The position numbers and the translations under genes are program-made. From Streptomyces sp. NBC_00557 (GTDB lineage Bacteria; Actinomycetota; Actinomycetes; Streptomycetales; Streptomycetaceae), in contig NZ_CP107796.1 of the NCBI RefSeq assembly GCF_036345995.1, positions 3,782,001 to 3,846,000 on the forward strand: a stretch of 64,000 nt of DNA, given 5' to 3'. The notes under the pieces were generated by a model. The model worked only from the letters and a program-made list of their open reading frames with translations, had not been told where the DNA came from and ran no database searches. Below are positions 9,808 through 18,719 of the stretch, in pieces (position 1 is the stretch's first letter; the number at the start of each line of letters is the position of its first letter).

Positions 9808-10814
9808 AGCAGCACCGCCCCGGTCACCAGCCCGCCCGCGACGGCCAGCGCGAAGGTCGCGGGGGCGAAGCGGAGGGCGAAGCCACGGCCGAAGGTACCG
9901 GCCTGCATCGCGAACAGCTTGAGGTCGATCATCGGGCCCACCACCAGGAACACCAGCTTGGCCGTCAGCGAGAACTGGGTGAGGGACGCCGCGACGAACG
10001 CGTCCGCCTCCGAGCAGATGGACAGCAGTACGGCGAGGACGGCGAGGGCGAGCACGGAGAAGACCGGGTTCCCGGCCGCCGTGCGCAGCCAGTCCGACGG
10101 GGTCGCCGCCTTCAGCGTGGCCGCGGCCATGGCGCCCAGCACCAGGAAGCCGCCGGCGTGCACGGTGTCGTGCCGTACCGAACTCCAGAACGCCTCCCCC
10201 TTCGTCGCGCCCTCGTGCGCGCCGTGGGCCGGCGGGCGCAGCCAGTCGGTGCGGCCCAGCCGCTGCCACAGCCAGCCCATCGCGCACGACACCAGCAGGC
10301 TCGCGGCGAACCGGCCCAGCACCATCTCCGGGTCGCGCGGGAAGGCGACGGCGGTGGCGGTCAGCACGACCGGGTTGATCGCCGGGGCGGACAGCAGGAA
10401 GGCCAGGGCGGCGGCCGGGGTGACTCCGCGCCGGACGAGGGCGCCCGCCACCGGCACCGACGCGCACTCGCAGCCCGGCAGCACCGCGCCCGCGATCCCG
10501 GCCACCGGCACCGCCAGCGCGGGGCGGCGCGGCAGGGCGCGGGCGAAGAACGCCGGCGGCACGAACACCGCGATCGCCGCCGACAGCAGCACCCCGAGGA
10601 CGAGGAAGGGCAGCGCCTGGAGCGTCACCGCGACGAAGACCGTCATCCAGCTCTGCATCAGCGGGGTGGCCAGGAGCCCGCGGATCGGGGACTGGGCGAG
10701 CACCGCCAGCAGCAGGACCAGCGTCAGCACCAGCGGGGAGGTGATCCGCGGGCTCCCGGGGCCGGGCGGGGAGCCGACGTCGGCGCCGGGCGGGGCGTCT
10801 TCGGTGATGGCCAC
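9804..10814 (-). CDS. Permease of the DUF318/YcgR (YraQ-like) family
   Basis: 336 residues from GTG 10814, with about eight hydrophobic segments. The family signature GCECASVPVAGALVRRG lies near residues 105-120, followed by FLLSAPAINPVVL, and a second related copy is suggested by FLVVGPMIDLKL late in the protein. It is the first gene of a two-gene unit with the TIGR03943 protein, joined by a 4-base overlap. The transported substrate is unknown. Upstream lies a divergent intergenic stretch of about 120 bases shared with the TrkA-domain gene. Confidence 0.87.
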   Translation of the reverse strand: MAITEDAPPGADVGSPPGPGSPRITSPLVLTLVLLLAVLAQSPIRGLLATPLMQSWMTVFVAVTLQALPFLVLGVLLSAAIAVFVPPAFFARALPRRPALAVPVAGIAGAVLPGCECASVPVAGALVRRGVTPAAALAFLLSAPAINPVVLTATAVAFPRDPEMVLGRFAASLLVSCAMGWLWQRLGRTDWLRPPAHGAHEGATKGEAFWSSVRHDTVHAGGFLVLGAMAAATLKAATPSDWLRTAAGNPVFSVLALAVLAVLLSICSEADAFVAASLTQFSLTAKLVFLVVGPMIDLKLFAMQAGTFGRGFALRFAPATFALAVAGGLVTGAVLL

Positions 10815-10933
10815 GGGTGGTTCCCTCCGGCTGACTGTCCTGGTCGCTCCCTCCCCCTGGGTACGCGCATCGTCCCCCGAGTGTTCACACCGGCGCTGGA
10901 ACCACTCCTCTCCTTGGGGCAGTCTTTTCCCTC

Positions 10934-12775
10934 GTGGCGAGCGTTCCGTATCAAAGTGGGCCCAGCGCCCCGCACATGGTGGTGGCCGGGGACGACGGGC
11001 TCGCGCACCGGCTGGCCGCCGAACTGCGCGGGGTCCACGGCGAACAGGTCACCCTGGTGGTGCCGCCGAACGAGCGCACCGCCCGCCCTCCGGTGGTCGG
11101 CCGGGCCAGGTCCGCGTCGGCGGCGCTGTTCGACCGGATGGTCAGCGCCGCGGTCGGGCGCGGCCCAGGCGGCACCGGCACCGCGGGCACGGCGACGGCC
11201 ACGGGCCCCAACGGCGGCGACACCGCGGCGGTGTTGACCGCCGCCGAGATCACCGAGGCCGTGCTCGCCGAGGCCGGAGTGGAGCGGGCCGCCGCGCTCG
11301 CCCTCGTCTACGACGACGACGAGACCAACATCCGGGCCGCGCTGACCGCCCGCCGCCTCAACCCGCGCCTGCGGCTCGTCCTGCGCCTCTACAACCGGCG
11401 GCTGGGCCAGCACATCGAGGAACTCCTCGACCAGGCGGCCGCGTTGGCGGCGGGCGACGGCGAGGGCGACGCCGGTGCGGACGCGTCCACCACCGTGCTG
11501 TCCGACGCCGACACCGCGGCGCCCGCGCTCGCCGCCACCGCCGTCGCCGGCACCAGCAAGGTCGTGCAGACCGAGGGACTGCTGCTGCGGGCCGTGGAAC
11601 GGCAGGCCGGCACCGGGCTGTGCACCCTCGCCCTGCTCTCCCCCGCCGGTGCGGACCCCGGGCACGGCGGGGAGCAGGAGCCGCGGCTGCTGCCGGACGA
11701 CGACGAGGTACGGCAGGCCGCCGGGCGGACGGCCGTGGTGCTGGAGCAGGTGTCCTCGGCGGGCGGCGGCGAGTCGGCGGCGCCCGGCCGGGGCGGGGTG
11801 CCGCCGCTCGCCTCGCTGTTCTCGCGGCGGCTGCGGTGGTCGCTGGCGGGCATGGTGGCGTGTGTGATGGCGCTCGCCGTCGCGCTGTGGGTGGTCACAC
11901 CCGGCATCCATCCGCTGCGGGCCTTCTATCTGACCCTGCTGGACCTGTTCGCGATCGACGACCCCGCGCTGGGGGCTCCGCTGGGCCGGCAGATTCTCCA
12001 ACTCCTCTCCGGTCTGGTCGGGTTGCTGCTGCTTCCGGTGCTGCTGGCGGCGGTGCTGGAGGCGCTGGGCACCTTCCGCACCGCCTCCGCCCTGCGGAAA
12101 CCGCCGCGCGGGCTCGGCGGGCATGTGGTGCTGCTCGGGCTGGGGAAGATCGGCACCCGGGTGCTGACCCGGCTGCGCGAGCTGAACATCCCCGTCGTGT
12201 GCGTCGAGTCCGACCCCGAAGCACGAGGGCTCGCGACCGCGCGGCGGCTGCGGGTGCCGGTGGTGCTCGGGGACGTCACCCAGGAGGGGGTCCTGGAGTC
12301 CGCCAAGATCCACCGCGCGTACGCGCTGCTCGCGGTGACCAGCGCGGACACCACGAACCTGGAGGCGGTGCTGTACGCGCGGAACGTACGGCCCGATCTG
12401 CGGGTGGTGCTGCGGCTGTACGACGACGACTTCGCCACCGCGGTGTACCGCACCCTGCGCGCCGCCTACCCGCATGCGCTGACCCGGAGCCGGAGCGTCA
12501 CGCATCTGGCCGCGCCCGCGTTCGCCGGGGCGATGCTGGGGCGGCAGGTGCTCGGCGCGGTCGCGGTCGAGCGCCGGGTGCTGCTGTTCGCCGCCGTCGA
12601 CGTCGCCGGTCATCCGCAGCTGGAGGGCCGCACGGTACGGCAGGCGTTCCGCGCCGGGTCCTGGCGGGTGCTGGCGCTGGAGGGCCGCACCGACACGGCG
12701 CCGGACCACGTGCTGGAGAAGGGGGACCGGGTGGTGGTCGCCGCGACCCGCCGCGGGCTGGCGGACCTCCACTGA
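10934..12775 (+). CDS. TrkA-domain (RCK) ion channel-like membrane protein
   Basis: 613 residues from GTG 10934. There is an N-terminal Rossmann-like segment (MVVAGDDGLAHRLAAEL) interrupted by an Ala/Gly-rich insertion, then two membrane helices near residues 305-325 and 355-377, and a second canonical NAD-binding Rossmann fold starting with VVLLGLGKIGTRVL near residue 397. A final RCK-C-like domain ends the protein. The layout is that of a two-helix channel flanked by RCK domains. The loop between the helices reads FYLTLLDLFAIDDPALG and lacks TVGYG, so potassium selectivity is not supported. Divergent from the permease pair. Confidence 0.78.
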   Translation: MASVPYQSGPSAPHMVVAGDDGLAHRLAAELRGVHGEQVTLVVPPNERTARPPVVGRARSASAALFDRMVSAAVGRGPGGTGTAGTATATGPNGGDTAAVLTAAEITEAVLAEAGVERAAALALVYDDDETNIRAALTARRLNPRLRLVLRLYNRRLGQHIEELLDQAAALAAGDGEGDAGADASTTVLSDADTAAPALAATAVAGTSKVVQTEGLLLRAVERQAGTGLCTLALLSPAGADPGHGGEQEPRLLPDDDEVRQAAGRTAVVLEQVSSAGGGESAAPGRGGVPPLASLFSRRLRWSLAGMVACVMALAVALWVVTPGIHPLRAFYLTLLDLFAIDDPALGAPLGRQILQLLSGLVGLLLLPVLLAAVLEALGTFRTASALRKPPRGLGGHVVLLGLGKIGTRVLTRLRELNIPVVCVESDPEARGLATARRLRVPVVLGDVTQEGVLESAKIHRAYALLAVTSADTTNLEAVLYARNVRPDLRVVLRLYDDDFATAVYRTLRAAYPHALTRSRSVTHLAAPAFAGAMLGRQVLGAVAVERRVLLFAAVDVAGHPQLEGRTVRQAFRAGSWRVLALEGRTDTAPDHVLEKGDRVVVAATRRGLADLH

Positions 12776-12874
12776 CCTTCGCCCGCCCACCTCACCCGAC
12801 CCGGCCGGCTGGAGGGCGCCCCGCCGGGGCGGGTCCCCCGGGGGGCGGGTGCGGGTGGGTGGGGCGCGAGTGCG

Positions 12875-14701
12875 CTAGGCGGGCAGGTGGCGTCTGGCGA
12901 AGTCCAGTTCGAGCCTCACCTGCTTGATGCGTTCGTCCACCACCAGGGAGCCGTGGCCGGCGTCGTAGCGGTAGACCTCGTGGACGGCGCCTCTGGCCTC
13001 CAGGCGCTTGACGTAGTTGTCGATCTGGCGGATCGGGCAGCGGGGGTCGTTGACGCCGGCCGAGATGTAGACCGGGGCCTTGACCTGGTCGACGTAGGTG
13101 AGCGGGGAGGAGGCCTCGAAGCGCTCGGGGACCTCCTCGGGGGTGCCGCCCAGCAGGGTGCGGTCCATGGCCTTCAGGGCTTCCATCTCGTCGTGGTACG
13201 CGGTGACGTAGTCCGCGACGGGCACGACCGCGATGCCCACCGTCCACGCGTCGGGCTGCGTGCCCAGGCCGAGCAGGGTGAGATAGCCGCCCCAGGAGGC
13301 GCCGGTGAGGACCAGGCGGCCGGGGTCGGCGAGGCCGGTGGAGACCGCCCAGTCGCGCACCGCGGCGACGTCCTCCAGCTCGATCAGGCCGACCCGGTGC
13401 TTCAGGGCGTCGGTCCAGGCGCGGCCGTAACCGGTGGAGCCGCGGTAGTTGATGCGGATCACCGCGTAGCCCTGGTCGACCCAGGCGGCCGGGCCCGCGG
13501 CGAAGGCGTCGCTGTCGTGCCAGGTCGGGCCGCCGTGCAGGTCGAAGACCGTGGGGAGGGGGCCGGTCGCGCCCGCCGGCTTCTGGACGAGGGCGTGGAT
13601 GCGGCCGCCGGGGCCCTCCACCCACGCGTCCTCCACCGGCACCGACGGCGGGCAGGCCATGCCGGGAGGGTCCAGCACCACACCGCCCGACGTCGAGCGG
13701 ACCGCGGGCGGCTCGGCGGCCGACGACCACAGGTACTCCACGCTGCCGTCGGGGCGTGCGGTGGCGCCCGAGACCGAGCCGGGCGGGGTGGGGATACGGG
13801 TCAGCTCGCGGGTCGCCAGGTCGTAGCGGAACAGCTCGCTGCGGGCCTCGAAGCCGTGCTCGACGAGCAGGGCCGAGCCGTCCGGATACCACTCGGCGCT
13901 GACGTCGCCCGGCAGGTCCAGGGCGAGGTCGGTCTCCTCGCCCGTCGCCACGTCCCACACCAGCGGCTCCCAGCGGCCCCGGCGCTGGTGGCCGATGAGC
14001 AGCCGGGTGTCGCCGTCGACCGGCGCGAAGCCCAGCACCTCCAGGCCCAGCTCCTCGGTGCCGCCCTTGGTGTCGTCCAGCTCGGCGACCGGGGTGCCGT
14101 CGGGGCGCAGCACGCGCAGTGCCGCGTGCATGGCGTCGCCGTGCTCGGTGTGCTCGATGGCGATCAGGGAGCCGTCGTGCGAGAGGTCGCCGACGCCCGC
14201 CGACTCCCGGTGCCGGTAGATCTCCACCGGGTCCTCGCCCTCGCGGGCGAGGTGGATCGTCGTACCGTCCTCGTCCGTGGAGCGGCCGACGACCGCCGTG
14301 CGGCCGTCGCGGGCCAGGGCGAGACCGGCCGGGTAGGAGGGGGCGAGACCGGGGACGGCCGGCTCGTCCGCGCCGCCGCCGAAGGGCTGGCGGCGCCAGA
14401 TGCCGAACTCGTCGCCGTCCTTGTCGTCGAACCACCAGATCCACGCGCCGTCCGGGGAGAGCACGCCGTCCGTCGTGCCGGTCGGCCGGTCGGTGGCCTG
14501 GCGCTGGGCGCCCGTCGCGCGGTCCCATGCGTACAGCTCGTACGTGCCCGTCGCGTTCGACACGAACAGGCAGCGGTCCGGTGCGTCCTCCGCCCAGTCG
14601 GGCAGCGACACCCGCGGCGCGCGGAAGCGCTTCTCCCAGTCCGGCATGCCGTCCGTGTCCCGCACGCCCGGCCCGTTGCTCTCACTCATCGCCCCAGTCA
14701 T
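12875..14701 (-). CDS. Prolyl oligopeptidase family (S9) serine peptidase
   Basis: 608 residues from ATG 14701, with a nearby alternative ATG four codons in. The N-terminal two thirds form a WD40-like beta-propeller, and the C-terminal alpha/beta hydrolase domain has DLHGGPTW (near residue 394), the nucleophile motif TGASWGGYL (near 471), an aspartate in GVNDPRC and a histidine in AGHGSLV near the C-terminus. No signal peptide is seen, so it should act on short peptides in the cytoplasm. It is convergent with the TrkA-domain gene across a very GC-rich 99-base spacer and divergent from the methyltransferase gene. Confidence 0.9.
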   Translation of the reverse strand: MTGAMSESNGPGVRDTDGMPDWEKRFRAPRVSLPDWAEDAPDRCLFVSNATGTYELYAWDRATGAQRQATDRPTGTTDGVLSPDGAWIWWFDDKDGDEFGIWRRQPFGGGADEPAVPGLAPSYPAGLALARDGRTAVVGRSTDEDGTTIHLAREGEDPVEIYRHRESAGVGDLSHDGSLIAIEHTEHGDAMHAALRVLRPDGTPVAELDDTKGGTEELGLEVLGFAPVDGDTRLLIGHQRRGRWEPLVWDVATGEETDLALDLPGDVSAEWYPDGSALLVEHGFEARSELFRYDLATRELTRIPTPPGSVSGATARPDGSVEYLWSSAAEPPAVRSTSGGVVLDPPGMACPPSVPVEDAWVEGPGGRIHALVQKPAGATGPLPTVFDLHGGPTWHDSDAFAAGPAAWVDQGYAVIRINYRGSTGYGRAWTDALKHRVGLIELEDVAAVRDWAVSTGLADPGRLVLTGASWGGYLTLLGLGTQPDAWTVGIAVVPVADYVTAYHDEMEALKAMDRTLLGGTPEEVPERFEASSPLTYVDQVKAPVYISAGVNDPRCPIRQIDNYVKRLEARGAVHEVYRYDAGHGSLVVDERIKQVRLELDFARRHLPA

Positions 14702-14772
14702 GCGCCCATATTGCCTGGCCGCACCGACAATTGGGTGGCGGGTGTGCGCAGCCTGTGGATAACTTCCCGCCC

Positions 14773-15642
14773 ATGAGTTCCCAGGCCGATCATCAGACCG
14801 CCTCCGACGTCCATCAGCCCGCTCCCGACGGCTGGCGTGAGGACAACCGGGCCATGTGGGACGAGCGGGTGCCCGTGCACGTCGCCGGTGAGTACTACGA
14901 CCTCGATGGGTTCCGGGCCCGCCCCGACGTGCTGCGCGACTTCGAGAAGGAGGAGGTCGGCGACGTCACCGGCAGGACGCTGCTGCACCTGCAGTGCCAC
15001 ATCGGCACCGACACCCTCTCCTGGCTCCACCGCGGCGCCGCCCGTGTCGTCGGCCTGGACTTCTCCGCGCCGGCCGTCGAGGCCGCCCGGTCCCTCGCCG
15101 CCGACCTCGGCCACGGCCCCGAGCGCGCCGCGTTCGTCACCGGCGACGTGTACGACGCGGCCGAGGCCGTGCCCGAGCCGTCGTACGACATCGTCTACAC
15201 CGGGCTCGGCGCCCTGTGCTGGCTGCCGGACATCCGCCGCTGGGCCGAGACCGCCGCCTCGCTCGTCGCGCCCGGCGGGTTCCTGTACCTCGCCGAGTTC
15301 CACCCGATCACCGAGGCCCTGGACGACGAGACCGGCACGCGCGTCGTCCGCGACTACTTCGACCGCGACGCCCAGGTGTGGGACGAGCCCGGCACCTACG
15401 CCGACCTGACCGCCGCGACCGTCCACAACCGCAGCGTGCAGTGGCAGCACACCCTCGGCGACGTCGTCTCCGCGCTCGCCGCGACCGGGCTGCGGATCGA
15501 GTTCCTGCACGAGCACGACGTGTCGCTCTTCCCGCGTTTCGCGAACTTCGAGGTGCGCGACGGCTACCACCGCTTCCCCGCGGACCATCCGCGCATCCCG
15601 CTGATCTACTCGCTGCGGGCGAGCAGGGCCGCCGAGGGCTGA
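14773..15642 (+). CDS. Class I SAM-dependent methyltransferase
   Basis: 289 residues from ATG 14773; the open frame continues upstream into antisense coding sequence, so this first ATG after the divergent promoter region is preferred. Motif I reads LLHLQCHIGTDTLS near residue 69 (LxCGxG-like, with H replacing the usual G), motif II VVGLDFSAPAVEAA near 90, and motif IV/V YDIVYTGLGALCWL near 137-150. Substrate unknown. The spacing to the divergent S9 peptidase gene is about 70 bases. SURF1 follows after 40 bases. Confidence 0.88.
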   Translation: MSSQADHQTASDVHQPAPDGWREDNRAMWDERVPVHVAGEYYDLDGFRARPDVLRDFEKEEVGDVTGRTLLHLQCHIGTDTLSWLHRGAARVVGLDFSAPAVEAARSLAADLGHGPERAAFVTGDVYDAAEAVPEPSYDIVYTGLGALCWLPDIRRWAETAASLVAPGGFLYLAEFHPITEALDDETGTRVVRDYFDRDAQVWDEPGTYADLTAATVHNRSVQWQHTLGDVVSALAATGLRIEFLHEHDVSLFPRFANFEVRDGYHRFPADHPRIPLIYSLRASRAAEG

Positions 15643-15682
15643 GGCCGACCCGCGGGCGGGGCGTCCGCGCGCGAGCCGTACC

Positions 15683-16477
15683 GTGGAAGGCGTGTACCGG
15701 TTTCTGCTGACACCCCGCTGGTGGGGCATCAACGTCTTCGTGCTGCTCGCCATCCCGTTCTGCATCTTCATGGGGTCCTGGCAGCTGAGCCGGTTCGAGG
15801 GGCGGGTGCACGACAGCCGCGCCGCCACCCGGCAGGCCGCGTCGGACCGGCACGAGACGGCACGCCCGCTGGACTCGATGCTGCCCGTCGACAAGGCGAC
15901 CTCCGGGCGCCGGGTCACCGCGAGCGGGCACTACGGCACGCAGCTGCTGGTGCCGGACCGGCAGCTCGACGGCAGGAACGGCTTCTACGTCCTCACCCTG
16001 CTGCGCACCGGCTCCGGAAAGGCCCTGCCGGTGGTGCGGGGCTGGCTGCCGGGCAAGGCCGACCCGGCGAAGGCGCCCGCGCCGCCGGGCGGTGAGGTCA
16101 CCGTCACCGGTGCGCTGCAGGCGTCCGAGACGCCCGGGGACAACGGGGTCGGCGCGGCCGGGGGGCTGCCCGCCGGGCAGACCGCGGCGATCAGCTCGGC
16201 GTCGCTGGTCAACCTGGTGCCGTACCGGCTGTACGACGCGTGGGTGACCCTCGACAAGGCAGACTCCGGGATGAAGGCCGTGCCGGCGACCGCGCCCGAG
16301 GGCACCGGGCTGGACCTGAAGGCGTTCCAGAACCTCGGCTACACCGGCGAGTGGTTCGTCTTCGCCGGGTTCGTGGTGTTCATGTGGTTCCGGCTGGTGC
16401 GGCGCGAGGTGGAGGCGGCGCGGGACGCCGCGCTGGGCCTGGTGCCGGAGGAGACGCCGGCGCCGGTGAGTTCCTGA
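15683..16477 (+). CDS. SURF1 family cytochrome oxidase assembly protein
   Basis: 264 residues from GTG 15683, or 261 from GTG 15692 (VYRFLLTPRWW), which looks more like relatives; neither has a convincing Shine-Dalgarno. Two membrane helices flank an extracytoplasmic domain: residues about 13-30 (INVFVLLAIPFCIFMGSWQ) and about 217-235 (WFVFAGFVVFMWFRLV). The conserved GxWQ near the first helix and RGWLP and YTGEWF motifs fit SURF1, a haem a/cytochrome oxidase assembly factor of the membrane. Convergent with the sigma-partner gene. Confidence 0.88.
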   Translation: MEGVYRFLLTPRWWGINVFVLLAIPFCIFMGSWQLSRFEGRVHDSRAATRQAASDRHETARPLDSMLPVDKATSGRRVTASGHYGTQLLVPDRQLDGRNGFYVLTLLRTGSGKALPVVRGWLPGKADPAKAPAPPGGEVTVTGALQASETPGDNGVGAAGGLPAGQTAAISSASLVNLVPYRLYDAWVTLDKADSGMKAVPATAPEGTGLDLKAFQNLGYTGEWFVFAGFVVFMWFRLVRREVEAARDAALGLVPEETPAPVSS

Positions 16478-16511
16478 CAGCGGACGCCGCGCCCCTTGGG
16501 GGTGCTCCCCG

Positions 16512-17720
16512 CTACGCCCCCGCCAGCACCCCGGTGTAGTACACCGTCCCCGCGCACTCGCCCGCCACCGTCGCCGTGGCCGAAGGGGAACCGCCCTGCG
16601 CGGTGTGGGTGATCTGGACGCTGCCGTCGGCCGTGCCGTCCGCGGTCATCAGCTGGGTCGTGGTGCCCGCCGTGCCGCCGGCGTCGGAGGAGCCGCCGGC
16701 GCCGCTCGCGTCCTGGCTCGGGCTCGGGTCGGGCGTGGGGCCGCCGGTGTCGGAGCCGCCGGGGGTGCCGGTGCCGCCGCCGCTCGTGGGGCAGGTCTCG
16801 GACGGTACGAAGGCGAACTTCTCCTCGTAGGCCGCGCCCGGTTGCAGGACCAGCCCGGCGACCTCCATGGAGGGGTCGGGCAGACCGGTCGCCGCGTCCC
16901 CCGCCGCATGCCGGGCCACGCTGATCTTGGCCGGGTCGGCGGCGCCCACCGCGGTCGGGGTGATGGTGCCCTCGCCGGCGACGGTGCAGGCCGTGGAGGA
17001 GATGTTGACGACGCGGAACGTGCCGTAGACCACGCCCGCGGAGTCGGGGGCGTCGGCGGTGCCGGTGGCGGAGCCCAGCTGGGCCGTCGTGCACACCGGG
17101 ACCCCGGTGGAGGAGAGCGTGGAGGACGGGTCGGCACCACCGGCGGCGCCGCCGCTGCCGCTGCTCCGGCCCTTCGTGCCCGGCTTGCCGGAGTCCTTAC
17201 CGGGCTTGACGTCGGTGCTGCCGCCGTCCTTCCTGCCGCCCGTGCCGCCCCCCTTGCTCTTGCCCTGCCCGGTGCCGCCCTGGGCCTGGGAGGACTGGCC
17301 GGCCATGGCGGTGTTGGGGTCGGTGCCGCCGGAGCCGGAGACGTGGACGAGGGCGGGGATCGCGGTGCCGATGAACAGGGCCGCGGCGGCCATGCCGACG
17401 GCGGCCTGCCGCTTGCGGGCCCGCCGCGCGGGCACGGCCCTGCGCAGATGCTCCAGTGTGCCGGTGCGCGGCTGGAGGTCGTCGACCGCGGCGTGCAGCA
17501 GTCGCCGCAGCGCCAGCTCGTCGTCTGGAAGCGCCCCGAGTTCCTGGTCGCGCTCTTCGGGGCCCTGGTGGTCGGGGCCGTGGTTCACAGTTCCGTTCCC
17601 AGCGTGCGATGGCGTGTGCTCTTGCTCGGCCCGGTCCGTCGGCTCGTGCCAGGCGAAGGGCTCGTGACGTTCATGGGAATGGCGTCCAGCGGACTCACCC
17701 CCTGGGCCGCGACCGCTCAT
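16512..17720 (-). CDS. Single-pass membrane protein coupled to an ECF sigma factor (putative anti-sigma/sensor)
   Basis: 402 residues. The cytoplasmic N-terminus (about 120 residues) contains a short helical stretch DDELALRRLLHAAVDDLQ. One membrane helix follows at about residues 132-150 (AAVGMAAAALFIGTAIPA). Outside is a Gly/Ser/Lys-rich linker and a domain with CTTAQL and further cysteines (STACTV, SETCPT, AGECAG) that resembles DUF4232-like secreted domains. Its ATG overlaps the sigma gene stop by four bases, so both are translated together. Anti-sigma function is inferred from coupling and topology; no zinc anti-sigma HxxxCxxC motif is visible. Confidence 0.75.
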   Translation of the reverse strand: MSGRGPGGESAGRHSHERHEPFAWHEPTDRAEQEHTPSHAGNGTVNHGPDHQGPEERDQELGALPDDELALRRLLHAAVDDLQPRTGTLEHLRRAVPARRARKRQAAVGMAAAALFIGTAIPALVHVSGSGGTDPNTAMAGQSSQAQGGTGQGKSKGGGTGGRKDGGSTDVKPGKDSGKPGTKGRSSGSGGAAGGADPSSTLSSTGVPVCTTAQLGSATGTADAPDSAGVVYGTFRVVNISSTACTVAGEGTITPTAVGAADPAKISVARHAAGDAATGLPDPSMEVAGLVLQPGAAYEEKFAFVPSETCPTSGGGTGTPGGSDTGGPTPDPSPSQDASGAGGSSDAGGTAGTTTQLMTADGTADGSVQITHTAQGGSPSATATVAGECAGTVYYTGVLAGA

Positions 17721-18400
17721 GACGGCGTCCCCATGGCCACCCGCAGGGCGGCGATGCCCCGCGAGCCGTACGCCTTCACCGAGCCCAGCGAGATCCCGAG
17801 GGTCTCGGCGACCTGGGCCTCGGTCATGTCCGCGAAGTAGCGCAGCACGAGCACCTCGCGCTGGCGGCGCTGCAGGCCCTTCATCGCCTTGATGAGGTCG
17901 CGGCGCTCCAGCTGGTCGTACGCGCCCTCCTCCGCGCTCGCCATGTCCGGCATCGGCTTGGAGAGCAGCTTCAGGCCGAGGATGCGGCGGCGCAGCGCCG
18001 ACCGGGAGAGGTTGACGACGGTCTGCCGCAGGTAGGCGAGGGTCTTCTCGGGGTCGCGGACGCGCTTGCGGGCGGAGTGCACCCGGATGAAGGCCTCCTG
18101 GACGACGTCCTCGCAGGAGGCGGTGTCGTCGAGGAGCAGCGCGGCGAGGCCGAGCAGGGAGCGGTAGTGCGCCCGGTAGGTCTCGGTGAGGTGGTCGACG
18201 GTCGTACCGGCGGCCTCGGTCGCCGTGGCCACCGTGGTCTCGTCGGAGCCGTCACGCTGACTGGGTATGCGGGCGGGCCGCGCTGCGGGCATGGGCGCGA
18301 TCACCGGCATGCCGCCGGGCGTGCGGGGCCGGAGCGCCGCACGGGGGGGCCGAAGGGCCGCCGCGCCGCGGGCCGCGCTGAGTTCGAGTACCTCTGCCAC
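17717..18400 (-). CDS. RNA polymerase sigma factor, ECF/SigE-type
   Basis: 227 residues from GTG 18400. Region 2 is visible at about residues 70-130, with DDTASCEDVVQEAFIRVH; region 4 near residues 170-220, with LQRRQREVLVLRYFADM and the helix-turn-helix AQVAETLGISLGSVKAYGSRG. The first 65 residues are an Ala/Arg/Pro-rich extension, so a start further inside (for example near MPVIAPMP) is possible. It is followed by its coupled membrane partner. The upstream 300 bases contain short palindromes, but I could not place a promoter with confidence. Confidence 0.88.
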   Translation of the reverse strand: MAEVLELSAARGAAALRPPRAALRPRTPGGMPVIAPMPAARPARIPSQRDGSDETTVATATEAAGTTVDHLTETYRAHYRSLLGLAALLLDDTASCEDVVQEAFIRVHSARKRVRDPEKTLAYLRQTVVNLSRSALRRRILGLKLLSKPMPDMASAEEGAYDQLERRDLIKAMKGLQRRQREVLVLRYFADMTEAQVAETLGISLGSVKAYGSRGIAALRVAMGTPS

Positions 18401-18719
18401 GCCTGTTGGACACGTTTACCCCCGAGAGGGTTGTACGTGCCGGACGTCACATGTGCGACAACCGGCTGTGCCTCAAGTGCCGTCATGCGCCCCGCTCTTC
18501 CGCTGTGTCTGATTCGGGCGGGTGTCCCCACACCCGGCCCGCATGGCGTCCCCACGCCCGAAGAGTGACCGCAAAGACGCTCCCCGTCCGCCGCACGGTT
18601 GCGGGGACGGGGAGGGAAATCCCGGCCACACTTCTTACACAGATCCTATAAAGCTCTTTCCTGATCTTGGCAGGGGCCGTCGGCAGACCGGTCTCGGCGA
18701 CCGATCCCGGTCGCCGGTC
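18401..18719. other. Intergenic region upstream of the sigma gene and downstream of asd
   Basis: 319 bases without a supportable gene. Near the sigma start there is a perfect octamer palindrome CACATGTG (18448-18455) set between GGTTGT (18429-18434) and ACAACC (18458-18463), a possible operator. Further away a 10-bp inverted repeat CTCCCCGTCC (18580-18589) / GGACGGGGAG (18605-18614) could form a hairpin. The end nearest asd holds that gene's likely terminator. Confidence 0.5.
18695..18716 (-). terminator. Terminator of the ask-asd operon
   Basis: Perfect 8-bp inverted repeat CGGCGACC (18695-18702) and GGTCGCCG (18709-18716) with a 6-base loop, starting 3 bases beyond the asd stop codon. Confidence 0.6.
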
